From positions 1 through 21,149 of the forward strand of contig JAEWFG010000406.1 in NCBI GenBank assembly GCA_023388935.1: a DNA stretch of 21,149 nucleotides, given 5' to 3'. Under the pieces are notes generated by a model. That model was not told the DNA's origin, did not search any database, and worked only from the letters and a program-made list of their open reading frames with translations. Source of the stretch: Pseudomonadota bacterium (GTDB lineage Bacteria; Pseudomonadota; Alphaproteobacteria; Rhizobiales; Xanthobacteraceae). Made by a program: the position numbers and the translations under genes. Shown piece after piece: positions 7,399-14,799 of the stretch. The stretch's first letter is position 1, and each line of letters opens with the position of its first letter.

Positions 7399-7721
7399 CA
7401 ACCCGTCTCCTGTCGAAGACCCGGCCGAGCCGGGTCCTCACCCCAATTCCAAAACCTTGCCGCGGAAGCCCCTCGCCCACCCCACGCGGGTGTTCCCAAG
7501 CCCTTTACCCGTGGTTCTTGTCTTGGCCCGGCCTTCTGCTAGAGAGGACGGACACTTGAACAACCGGTTTACCCCGATTTTCCGGCCGGAAACGTCGGGA
7601 GAGCTGAAGGAAACGCCGGGGACGACACGGCAAGGGCAGTGTCGAACAACCGGGTTAATGAGGCCTCAACGGCCGACCTCTGGCGACAGAGACGGCTTGC
7701 GGCACCTCATGAGGGCAGGAC
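7399..7721. other. Gene-free divergent region between the SH3 gene and the dehydrogenase gene
   Basis: A 323-bp stretch with no credible gene. The one clear structure is an 8-bp perfect palindrome, GACCCGGC-CGA-GCCGGGTC (7418-7436), 20 bp upstream of the SH3 start. It could be an operator or a 5' hairpin in the SH3 transcript. The dehydrogenase-proximal part is C-rich, then mixed, and ends with GAGGGCAGGAC before ATG 7722. I could not place a convincing promoter for either direction. Confidence 0.5.
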
Positions 7722-8723
7722 ATGTCGGTGAAGAAAAAGCCCCTCGTCGTCGTGACGCGCAAGCTGCCGGATTCGATCGAGACGCGGATGCGCGAATTGT
7801 TCGACGCGCGGATCAATCTCGACGACACGCCGATGTCGGCCGAGCAGATCGCGGAAGCCGCGCGCACCGCCGACGTGCTGGTTCCGACCGTCACCGACCA
7901 CATTACCGCCGACATCGTCAACCAGCCCGACTGCAAGCTCCGCCTGATCGCGAATTTCGGCAACGGCGTCGACAATATCGACGTTGAGGCCGCGCATGCC
8001 CGCGGTATCACGGTCACCAACACGCCGAAAGTTCTGACCGAGGATACCGCCGACATGACCATGGCGCTGATCCTGGCCGTACCGCGCCGGATGATCGAAG
8101 GCGCCTCGATCCTGACGGAAGGAAAACACTGGGCGGGCTGGTCGCCGACCTGGATGCTCGGCCACCGCATCGGCGGCAAGCGCCTCGGCATCATCGGCAT
8201 GGGTCGCATTGGCCAGGCCGTCGCCCGCCGCGCCCGCGCCTTCGGCCTGCAGATCCACTATCACAACCGCCGCCCCGTGGCGCCGAAGATCGCCGAAGAG
8301 CTCGGCGCCACCTATTGGGAAAGCCTCGACCAGATGCTGGCGCGAATGGACATCATCTCGGTGAATTGTCCGCACACGCCGGCGACTTATCACCTGCTAT
8401 CGGCGCGGCGGCTGAAGCTGATCCGGAAAGACGCCTACATCGTCAACACCGCGCGCGGCTCGGTCACCGACGAGGACACGCTGATCAAGCTGATCGAGGG
8501 CGGCGAGATCGGCGGCGCCGGCCTCGACGTCTATGAGCACGAACCCGCGGTCAATCCGAAGCTGGTGCGGCTCGCCAGGGCCGGCAAGGTGACGCTGCTG
8601 CCACATATGGGCTCGGCCACGATCGAAGGCCGCGTAGAGATGGGCGAGAAGGTGATTATCAACATCCGCACCTTCCTCGACGCGCACAAGCCGCCGGATC
8701 GTGTGCTGCCAAGCATGCTCTGA
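7722..8723 (+). CDS. D-2-hydroxyacid dehydrogenase (glycerate dehydrogenase / glyoxylate-hydroxypyruvate reductase type)
   Basis: A 333-residue cytoplasmic oxidoreductase that reduces hydroxypyruvate or glyoxylate to D-glycerate or glycolate. The substrate domain carries NFGNGVDNIDVEAAHARGI. The Rossmann motif is GMGRIG (159-164 in LGIIGMGRIGQAVARRARAF). The catalytic triad is Arg245 (NTARGSVTDED), Glu274 (LDVYEHEP) and His295 (LLPHMGSAT). After the second Rossmann strand the sequence reads HNRRP instead of an acidic residue, which in this family points to NADP(H) rather than NAD(H). GAGGGCAGGAC supplies the ribosome site before ATG 7722. It stands alone, divergent from the SH3 gene and convergent with moeB. 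Family assignment is firm; exact substrate is inferred. Confidence 0.92.
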   Translation: MSVKKKPLVVVTRKLPDSIETRMRELFDARINLDDTPMSAEQIAEAARTADVLVPTVTDHITADIVNQPDCKLRLIANFGNGVDNIDVEAAHARGITVTNTPKVLTEDTADMTMALILAVPRRMIEGASILTEGKHWAGWSPTWMLGHRIGGKRLGIIGMGRIGQAVARRARAFGLQIHYHNRRPVAPKIAEELGATYWESLDQMLARMDIISVNCPHTPATYHLLSARRLKLIRKDAYIVNTARGSVTDEDTLIKLIEGGEIGGAGLDVYEHEPAVNPKLVRLARAGKVTLLPHMGSATIEGRVEMGEKVIINIRTFLDAHKPPDRVLPSML

Positions 8724-8757
8724 GTTCCCAACCCCGACTGCATGACAAGCTCTCCCT

Positions 8758-8800
8758 CCTCATCCTGAGGAGACCGCGGAGCGGTCGTCTCGAAGGATGG
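8758..8800. repeat. Dispersed palindromic repeat (type B), single copy
   Basis: The outer arms CATCCT (8761-8766) and AGGATG (8794-8799) enclose an inner stem GACCGC-GGA-GCGGTC (8772-8786). The sequence opens CCTCATCCTGAGGAG and closes TCTCGAAGGATGG. Related sequences appear twice more at 9675-9783. It sits between two convergent genes and may act as a terminator for both. Confidence 0.75.
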
Positions 8801-8833
8801 CCGCGGGCAAGAGTCGGTCGACTCCGGCCGCGA

Positions 8834-9637
8834 TCAGGTGCGATGGGCGCTGAGGTCCGTGATGACAGGCCCATCGCCATTGAGCGGATTCGCCGGATCG
8901 CGCCCGTAGCGCAGCGTCTCGAAGCGCATCGCGCGCGCATCGATCATCAGGAGGCGGCCGACGAGGCCGTCGCCAAAGCCGACGATCTCGCGGATCGCCT
9001 CCAGCGCCATCATCGAGCCGAGCACGCCTGCAAGCGCACCCATGACGCCGGCCTCGGCACAGGCCGGCACCGTGCCGGGCGGCGGCGCTTCCGGAAACAG
9101 ACAGCGATAGGTTGGATTGAAGTCGCCCTGCTCGTTCTTCTCATGCGCCCGGATGGTGGTGAGCGAGCCATCGAAAGTGCCGAGTGCCGCCGTGATCAGC
9201 GGCCTCTGCGCGAAGAAGCAGGCATCCGAGACAAGATAGCGCGTCGAGAAATTGTCGGAGCCGTCGAGCACGAGATCGTACTCGCCGATCAGGCTGAGCG
9301 CGTTGTCGGCATTGAGCCAGGTGGCGTGGCCGACGAAGCGCACATGCGGATTGAGCGCCGAGATCCGTTCGCCAGCGCTCTCGACCTTGTGCCGGCCGAT
9401 ATCGGGCGTCGTGTGGATGACCTGGCGCTGAAGATTGGACAGCGACACCACGTCGTCATCGACCACGGCGAGCGTCCCGACGCCGGCGGCAGCAAGATAC
9501 ATCAAAGCGGGCGCGCCAAGCCCGCCGGCGCCGATCACCAGCACGGAGGCCTGCTTCAGCGCAGCCTGGCCCGGCCCGCCGACATCGCGCAGCACGATAT
9601 GGCGGGCATAGCGTTCGAGTTCGTCCGGGCTCAGCAT
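8834..9637 (-). CDS. moeB: MoeB/ThiF/HesA-family E1-like adenylyltransferase
   Basis: A 267-residue enzyme of the ubiquitin-activating-like superfamily. MoeB adenylates the C-terminus of the MoaD sulfur carrier for molybdopterin; ThiF does the same for ThiS in thiamine synthesis. The ATP-binding loop is GAGGLG (36-41), followed by VVDDD, the Arg-containing SNLQRQVIHTTPDIGRHKVE and DGSDNFSTRYLVSDAC. The downstream loop cysteine is Cys192 in PACAEAGVMGALAGVLGS. The zinc-binding cysteines of MoeB/ThiF are mostly missing: PCYRC reads PTYRC here (Cys179 only) and the C-terminal CxxC is absent. A TTG seven codons upstream is possible, but GGAGGA at 9648-9653 favours ATG 9637. No thi or moa gene is adjacent, so the partner carrier is unknown. 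Confidence 0.85.
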   Translation of the reverse strand: MLSPDELERYARHIVLRDVGGPGQAALKQASVLVIGAGGLGAPALMYLAAAGVGTLAVVDDDVVSLSNLQRQVIHTTPDIGRHKVESAGERISALNPHVRFVGHATWLNADNALSLIGEYDLVLDGSDNFSTRYLVSDACFFAQRPLITAALGTFDGSLTTIRAHEKNEQGDFNPTYRCLFPEAPPPGTVPACAEAGVMGALAGVLGSMMALEAIREIVGFGDGLVGRLLMIDARAMRFETLRYGRDPANPLNGDGPVITDLSAHRT

Positions 9638-9674
9638 CGTCGCACGTCCTCCTATCAAGCCCTTTGTCTTTCAA

Positions 9675-9783
9675 CCCTCATGGTGAGGAGCGCGAGAACG
9701 CGCGTCTCGAACCATTAAGGCCCCGATATCGCCTAGGGCCATCCTTCGAGACGCGGCCTTCAGGCCGCTCCTCAGGATGAGGG
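9675..9783. repeat. Two facing copies of the type B repeat
   Basis: One copy runs rightward from CCCTCATGGTGAGGAG (9675-9690) to about 9720. The second (9739-9783) is the same family reversed, running from CCATCCTTCGAGACG to CAGGATGAGGG. The inner stems differ: GCGCGAGAACGCGC in the first, GCGGCCTTCAGGCCGC in the second. The pair forms a large imperfect inverted repeat in the 251-bp gap between the divergent moeB and the peptidoglycan-binding protein gene. No gene lies in the gap. Confidence 0.8.
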
Positions 9784-9888
9784 CCTGAGTTCGCGGCCTC
9801 TACTGCCACCTGAACCGCCCCGAGATTGTTCGCGACCAACGAGATGTGCTTCAATGGCAGCACGTTCAATGGGCTGGCTGGATTTGTC

Positions 9889-11250
9889 ATGAGATCGATG
9901 CTTGCGGCAACACTGATGTTCGCAACTGCCGCAGGCGCGAACGCCCAGATCACGACGCCACAACCCCCCGGCACCCGGCCGAAGACCGTCCAGACCGCTC
10001 CGATACGCCCGCCCGCCTTGCAGACGGCGTCGGAAACGGCGGATGGGATGACGCAGGCCGAACGGCTGTCGCTGCAGTCCGACCTCGCCTGGGTCGGCGA
10101 ATATAACGGCGCGATCACCGGCGACGTCAGCGCGCGCATGGTCAATGCGATCAAGGAGTACCAGAAGAACAAGGGCGGCAAGCCGACCGGCGTGCTCAAT
10201 CCGCAGGAGCGCGCTGCGCTCGCCGAGACCGCGCGGCGGAAGCAGGAGAGCGTCGGCTGGAGGATCGTGATGGAGCCGACTAGTGGCGCGCGGCTCGGCA
10301 TCCCCGGCAAGCTGGTGCCGCAGCAGATCACCGACGCCAACGGCTCGAAATGGACTTCGCCGACCGGCACGGTGCAGGTGCTGCTCAGCCGCCGCAAGGA
10401 GGCGAACCCGACCACCGCCAAACTCGCTGACCGAGAGAAGAAAGAGCCGGCCGGGCGTCAGGTCGATTACACCGTGGTGAAGCCAGACTTCTTCGTGTTG
10501 TCGGGACTCCAGGGCATGAAGAAATTCTACGTGCGCGGTACACTCAAAGGCGACGAGGTCCGCATCATGACGATCCTCTACGACCAGGCGACCGAGAACA
10601 CGGTCGAGCCGGTTGTGATCGCGATGTCGAGCGCGTTCAACGCGTTTCCAACCGGACCTCAAGCCGGGCTGCCGCCGCGCAAGACCGTCGAATACGGCAC
10701 CGGCATCGTCGTCAGCGACGGCGGCGCAATCCTCACCGACCGCCTCGTCACCGATAACTGCCTCGCGATCACGATCGCCAGCTACGGCAGTGCCGACCGC
10801 CTCGCCGAGGACAAGGACCACGATCTCGCGCTCTTGCACATCTATGGTGCGCGCGGCCTGAAGCCGCTCAGTCTCGCCGGCGGCCCGACGAAGACGAATG
10901 TCGATGTCATCGGCATCGCAGATCCCCAGAGCCAGGGTGGCGCCGCCCGCGTATCGAGTCTCAAGGGCGCGCTGGCGCCGGTCACGGCGAGCGATTCCGC
11001 GCTCTCTCCTCCGCCGGCGGTCGGCTTCTCCGGCAGCCCGGCCATCGACAGCGACGGCAAATTCGCCGGCATCGCGCTGTTGAAGCCGGCAATGGTGGCG
11101 GGACCTGCGACATCGGTGCCGGCCTCGCAGGCGGTGATGGTCTCCGCTGAAGCGGTCCGTGATTTCCTGAAAGCAAACGCCGTCACAGCGAACGGCGCAT
11201 CGACGGATGCGAAGGCGGCGGTCGTGCGCGTGATCTGCGTGCGGAAGTAG
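9889..11250 (+). CDS. Secreted peptidoglycan-binding protein with degenerate trypsin-like domain
   Basis: A 453-residue exported protein. Residues 1-19 (MRSMLAATLMFATAAGANA) form a signal peptide, followed by a Pro/Thr-rich linker. A peptidoglycan-binding-like helical domain covers about 52-115 (DLAWVGEYNGAITGDVSARM, AIKEYQKNKGGKPTGVLNPQ). A middle domain of about 120-255 (RIVMEPTSGARLGIPGKLVP onward) is unrecognised. The C-terminal part (about 268-445) looks like a trypsin/S1C serine protease: GTGIVVSDGGAILTDRLVT, Asp312 in DHDLALL and Ser381 in GFSGSPAID. The catalytic His of the normal TNAHVV motif is replaced by Leu286 (TDRLVT), so it is probably not a classical protease. An upstream in-frame ATG at 9844 exists, but ATG 9889 gives a clean signal peptide; no strong ribosome site decides it. 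Confidence 0.8.
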   Translation: MRSMLAATLMFATAAGANAQITTPQPPGTRPKTVQTAPIRPPALQTASETADGMTQAERLSLQSDLAWVGEYNGAITGDVSARMVNAIKEYQKNKGGKPTGVLNPQERAALAETARRKQESVGWRIVMEPTSGARLGIPGKLVPQQITDANGSKWTSPTGTVQVLLSRRKEANPTTAKLADREKKEPAGRQVDYTVVKPDFFVLSGLQGMKKFYVRGTLKGDEVRIMTILYDQATENTVEPVVIAMSSAFNAFPTGPQAGLPPRKTVEYGTGIVVSDGGAILTDRLVTDNCLAITIASYGSADRLAEDKDHDLALLHIYGARGLKPLSLAGGPTKTNVDVIGIADPQSQGGAARVSSLKGALAPVTASDSALSPPPAVGFSGSPAIDSDGKFAGIALLKPAMVAGPATSVPASQAVMVSAEAVRDFLKANAVTANGASTDAKAAVVRVICVRK

Positions 11251-11272
11251 GGCAGGCGACACCATCAGGTCT

Positions 11273-11410
11273 CGTGTCCCGGACGCGGCGCAGCATGAAA
11301 TGCTGCACCGCTGAGCCGGGACCCATGCCACCTCAAATTCGGTGCACGAAAATTTTCTGGGCCCCGGCTCTGCAGCGCACCGCTTCGCGCTGCGCTGCGT
11401 CCGGGGCACG
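11273..11410. repeat. Large dispersed palindromic element (type C) between convergent genes
   Basis: The outer arms CGTGTCCCGGACGC (11273-11286) and GCGTCCGGGGCACG (11397-11410) pair at 13 of 14 positions. Inside is a hairpin GCAGCAT-GAA-ATGCTGC (11290-11306), then a second paired zone, GAGCCGGGACCC with GGGCCCCGGCTC, and a further GCAGCGC-rich stem on the right. It fills almost the whole space between the stop at 11250 and the ggt stop at 11416. Its sequence resembles an abundant Bradyrhizobium intergenic repeat (from memory). A terminator role for both genes is plausible. Confidence 0.75.
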
Positions 11411-11415
11411 AAAAC

Positions 11416-13095
11416 CTAATCCAGCCTGAACCTGATTCCGCTCTTTGCGAGCCCTCCCGAAATTCCAACCGGCGTGCCATCTGCACGCCAGCAAGCGGCG
11501 CCAGTCATGGTGCCATCGTCGTGGAAGGCGATGCCGTTCATGCCGCCGGCGACAGTCGCAACGGGCTGGACCTTGTGGCCGAGCCCCGCGAGTTTCGCGC
11601 GCACGCTCTCCGACACCGTCTGCTCGACCTCGAGCGCGTTGCCCTCGGTCCAGACGCGCGGCGCCTCGACGGCTTCCTGCAGGGTCATGCCGTGGTCGAT
11701 CAGATTGATCAGCGCCTGCATCGCGCTCGGGAAGATGCGTTTTCCTCCGGGCAGGCCGAGCGCATAACGCAACTTGCCGCCGTTCAGCGCCATCATCGGC
11801 GACATCGAAGTGGTGACGCGCTTGCCCGGCGCCAGCGACAGCGCGTGGCCGGGGCGCGGATCAAACAGGTTCATGTAATTGTTGGCGATGGCGCCGAGAC
11901 CCGGGATCATGATCTTGGCGCCGAACAGATTGTTGATGGTCTGCGTGGTCGCGACCACGTTGCCGAAGGCATCGGCTGCCGTCATATGCGTGGTGTGTGC
12001 GCCTTCGAGCTGCGACACGCCGGCGCCCCAGGTCTGCGCCCGCGACGGATCGATGGCGCGGCGGCGCTCCTCGGCGTAGGCCTTCGACGTCAGCTGCTCC
12101 ACGGGCACGCCGACATAGTCGGGATCGCCGCTGGCCGCGGCGCGATCGGCAAAGGCGATCTTCAGGACTTCGGCGAGGTAGTGGATAGTTTCGGGCGTGC
12201 CGAAGCCGAGGCCGCCGATGTCGTAGCCCTCCAGGATGTTCAGCATCTGCGCGATATGCACGCCGGAAGCAGCCGGCGGCGGCGGGCCAAGGATGGTCCA
12301 GCCGCGATAGTCGGCGCGGATCGGCTGCCGCTCGACGGTCTTGTAGTTCGTGAGATCGTTGCGGCGAATGAAGCCGCCGGTCCTTTCCATGTAGTCGACG
12401 AGGATGTCGCCGAGCGATCCTTCGTAGAGCGCGGTCTCACCGTGGTCAGCGATAGTGCGCAAGGTCTCGGCATATTCGGCCTGCACCACGCGCTCGCCGA
12501 CCTTGAGTGGCTCGCCATCAGGCAGATAGATCGCCGCGATCGGCTTGTCCTTGCGCATCTCGGCGGCGCTCTCGCTGATGCATTCGTGCAAGTAAGGCGT
12601 CGCCGCATAGCCGCGCGCAGCGTGCTTGATCGCGGGCTGCATGACATCGGCGAGGCTCATGGTCCCGAACCGGCGCAACGTTTCGCACCAGGCTTTCAGT
12701 GAGCCCGGCACCGCGACCGCCTTCGGGCCGTTGAGATTCTCGTTGCCGACGGTGTCGAACACGTCATGCGCCGCGCCGGGCTTGGAAGTGTAGGTGGTAT
12801 CGCGCACCGCCGATGGCACGGTGCTCTGGCCGTCGATGAAGCGATGGCTGCCGTCGGCGAGCCGGATATGCGCCATACCGCCGCCGATGATGCCGACCAT
12901 CATCGGCTCGACCACGGTCAGCGTGAACAGGGTCGCGATCGCAGCATCGATGGCATTGCCGCCGGCCGCCAGCATCTCGGCGCCGGCGCTGGAAGCCAGG
13001 GGATGGTTGCTGACCACCATGCCGCGGCTCGATACCGCAGGCATTTTCTGGCATTCAAAGGTCGTTGCCGTCCGGTCGCGCCAGTTTCCGCCCAT
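11416..13095 (-). CDS. ggt: Gamma-glutamyltransferase-family protein (Ntn hydrolase)
   Basis: A 559-residue member of the gamma-glutamyltransferase family, which self-cleaves into two subunits and transfers or hydrolyses gamma-glutamyl groups, for example from glutathione. The N-terminal region holds GMVVSNHPLASSAGAEMLAAGGNAIDAAIA. The autoprocessing nucleophile is Thr368 in GAHTTHMTAADAFGNVVA, equivalent to E. coli Thr391. TTSMSPMM and LPGGKRI supply the oxyanion and substrate loops. Two departures: there is no signal peptide, unlike periplasmic GGT, and the Arg that binds the gamma-glutamyl carboxylate (E. coli Arg114, DFREMAP) is Gln90 here (DGQSTVP). The true substrate may therefore differ. 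ATG 13095 has GAAGGA nine bases upstream. It lies 242 bp before an acetyltransferase gene on the same strand, with a repeat between. Confidence 0.87.
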   Translation of the reverse strand: MGGNWRDRTATTFECQKMPAVSSRGMVVSNHPLASSAGAEMLAAGGNAIDAAIATLFTLTVVEPMMVGIIGGGMAHIRLADGSHRFIDGQSTVPSAVRDTTYTSKPGAAHDVFDTVGNENLNGPKAVAVPGSLKAWCETLRRFGTMSLADVMQPAIKHAARGYAATPYLHECISESAAEMRKDKPIAAIYLPDGEPLKVGERVVQAEYAETLRTIADHGETALYEGSLGDILVDYMERTGGFIRRNDLTNYKTVERQPIRADYRGWTILGPPPPAASGVHIAQMLNILEGYDIGGLGFGTPETIHYLAEVLKIAFADRAAASGDPDYVGVPVEQLTSKAYAEERRRAIDPSRAQTWGAGVSQLEGAHTTHMTAADAFGNVVATTQTINNLFGAKIMIPGLGAIANNYMNLFDPRPGHALSLAPGKRVTTSMSPMMALNGGKLRYALGLPGGKRIFPSAMQALINLIDHGMTLQEAVEAPRVWTEGNALEVEQTVSESVRAKLAGLGHKVQPVATVAGGMNGIAFHDDGTMTGAACWRADGTPVGISGGLAKSGIRFRLD

Positions 13096-13234
13096 GCCGC
13101 TTCGTCCTTCTCATTCAGGGCGGCGAGCACATCATACGCAGGACCACGGGTCCAGTATTGGTACGGATTAGCTGGCATTCCCGATTCTGCCACAAGCCCG
13201 GCCGAATTACTTCGCTCCGCGCTTTCAATGACGT

Positions 13235-13317
13235 CGTCATGCCCGAGCTTGTCCCGGGCATCCACGTCTTGGCTGCAGTGAAGAACGTGGATAGCCGGGA
13301 CGAGCCCGGCCATGACG
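13235..13317. repeat. Dispersed 32-bp inverted-repeat element (type A), second copy
   Basis: Arms 13235-13266 and 13286-13317 pair at 27 of 32 positions around a 19-base loop. The left arm differs from the left arm of the copy at 4038-4069 by one base. Comparison of the loops (GCCAAGA is shared after reverse complementing) shows the two elements are in opposite orientation. It lies between the acetyltransferase stop and the ggt start, both on the reverse strand, with no gene in the 243-bp gap. Confidence 0.85.
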
Positions 13318-13338
13318 CTGAAGAGACATCAGTCGCGA

Positions 13339-13893
13339 TCACTCCCTCTCGCGCAGCCAGGTTTCACGCCGCACAATCCATTTCTCAGACTTCGACTGTC
13401 CGCCATGATGGGCGAGCTCGATGAAGCCGACGAATTCCGCACCAGTCTTCTGCTTGACCCGGCGCGAAGCTTCGTTGGTCGCGGCGTTGCAGACATAGAA
13501 ATGGTCGAGGCCGAGCGTGAGGAACGCAAAATCGTTCACCGCGGCGATCGCCTCCGTCATCAATCCGCGCCGCCAGTAGGACTCGGCCAGCCAGAAGCCG
13601 CGATTGCCTTTAAGGCCTTCGGCACGGGGGCGCAGATGTATGTTTCCAATCGCCTCGCCATCGCCGCCCTTCAGCACCAGCACCCAGAGATGGATTTCCT
13701 CACCGGCCGAGATCTTGTCGAGCTGCAGCCGGACGAAGGTTTCCGCACCATCTGCCGGGTACGGCCAAGGCACGACGGTGGAGAGATGCTGGATGATGTT
13801 CCAGTTGTCGAAATGGCGCTGGATCGCCGGCGCGTCAGACAACGCGAGCGGACGCAAGATCAGCCGTTCGGTCTCAAGCTGCGGCGTCTGCAT
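13339..13893 (-). CDS. GNAT acetyltransferase, RimJ/RimL-like
   Basis: A 184-residue acetyltransferase of the type that modifies protein N-termini or small amines; substrate unknown. The N-terminus TERLILRPLALSDAPAIQRH is the hallmark start of the RimJ/RimL group. The acetyl-CoA loop lies in NRGFWLAESYWRRGLMTEAI, followed by the helix-strand signature VCNAATNEASRRVKQKTGAEF. The ATG at 13893 is six bases beyond the mutM stop on the same strand, without a clear ribosome site of its own, suggesting translational coupling to mutM. Confidence 0.88.
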   Translation of the reverse strand: MQTPQLETERLILRPLALSDAPAIQRHFDNWNIIQHLSTVVPWPYPADGAETFVRLQLDKISAGEEIHLWVLVLKGGDGEAIGNIHLRPRAEGLKGNRGFWLAESYWRRGLMTEAIAAVNDFAFLTLGLDHFYVCNAATNEASRRVKQKTGAEFVGFIELAHHGGQSKSEKWIVRRETWLRERE

Positions 13894-13899
13894 GGCCGG

Positions 13900-14799
13900 C
13901 TATTTCTGACACTTCGGACACCAGAAGGTCGACCGGCCGTTTTGGGTGAAGCGCTTGATCGTGCCGCCGCAACCGGGCGTCTTGCAGGTCTCGCCTTCGC
14001 GGTCATAGACCTTGAACGAGTGCTGGAAATAGCCAAGCTCGCCCGAGGTCTGGCGATGGTCGCGCAAGCTCGAGCCGCCGGCCTTGATGGCGTCGTTCAG
14101 CACGGTGTGGATCGCACCGACCAGTCGCTTCGCATGATCGGTCGGTTCGCCTCCACCAACGCCCTTGCGCCCCTTGGTCGCGAGCGTCGCGGCGATCCGG
14201 CGCGGCGACAGATGCGAGCGATGCAGGGCTTCGCAGACATAGATGTTACCGAGCCCGGCGACCACGCGCTGATCGAGCAGCGCGGCCTTCAGGCTCGTGG
14301 TCTTGCCATCGCATGACCGCGCCAGCATCGCGGCGTCGAACTCGTTGCCGAGCGGCTCGGGGCCGAGCCCGCGCAGCAGCGGCTCGTCCTCGAGCGCATT
14401 GCGCGCGATCACTTTCATGTAGCCGAAGCGGCGCGGGTCGTTGAACACGATGTCGGCGCCCGAGGACATCCGGAACAGCACGTGGTCGTGCGTTGAGTCC
14501 TTAGCCCGCGGATAGTGAAACTCGCCCGGCATAGCGTCGTTGTCCGGCTTGATGACGCGGAACGAGCCCGACATGCCCAGATGCATCAGAAGCACATCGC
14601 CGGAGGCAAGATCGGCCATGAGATATTTTGCGCGGCGTCCGAGCCCCGTGACGACTTGCCCCTGGAGCCGGGCCACGAAATCCGGCTGGAAGGGAAAGCG
14701 CAGATCGGGCCTGCGGGCCTCCGCGACGACGATTTTTGCACCCTCCATGACCGGCTGAAGGCCACGGCGGACGGTCTCGACTTCGGGCAATTCAGGCAT
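13900..14799 (-). CDS. mutM: Formamidopyrimidine-DNA glycosylase MutM (Fpg)
   Basis: Base-excision repair enzyme that removes 8-oxoguanine and formamidopyrimidines and nicks the abasic site. The N-terminus PELPEVETVRRGL supplies the catalytic Pro (residue 2 before Met removal) and Glu3. Lys58 (RRAKYL) contacts DNA and Asn185 is in GLGNIYVCEAL. The helix-two-turn-helix region and the C-terminal zinc finger are present. The finger uses Cys272, Cys277, Cys294 and Cys297, with an unusual four-residue gap in the first pair (CKTPGC) in place of the E. coli CxxC. At 299 residues it is about 30 longer than E. coli Fpg because of inserts at about 85-105 and 205-220. It is divergent from ubiE, a conserved alphaproteobacterial arrangement. 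Confidence 0.96.
   Translation of the reverse strand: MPELPEVETVRRGLQPVMEGAKIVVAEARRPDLRFPFQPDFVARLQGQVVTGLGRRAKYLMADLASGDVLLMHLGMSGSFRVIKPDNDAMPGEFHYPRAKDSTHDHVLFRMSSGADIVFNDPRRFGYMKVIARNALEDEPLLRGLGPEPLGNEFDAAMLARSCDGKTTSLKAALLDQRVVAGLGNIYVCEALHRSHLSPRRIAATLATKGRKGVGGGEPTDHAKRLVGAIHTVLNDAIKAGGSSLRDHRQTSGELGYFQHSFKVYDREGETCKTPGCGGTIKRFTQNGRSTFWCPKCQK

Noticed and set aside
9772..11409. 545-codon reverse-strand frame opposite the secreted protein gene
   Set aside because: His/Arg/Asp-rich low-complexity translation typical of antisense frames, and it reads through the type C repeat; the + strand has a signal peptide and domains.
11521..12702. 393-codon + strand frame opposite ggt
   Set aside because: Antisense shadow; the reverse strand has the full gamma-glutamyltransferase motif set.
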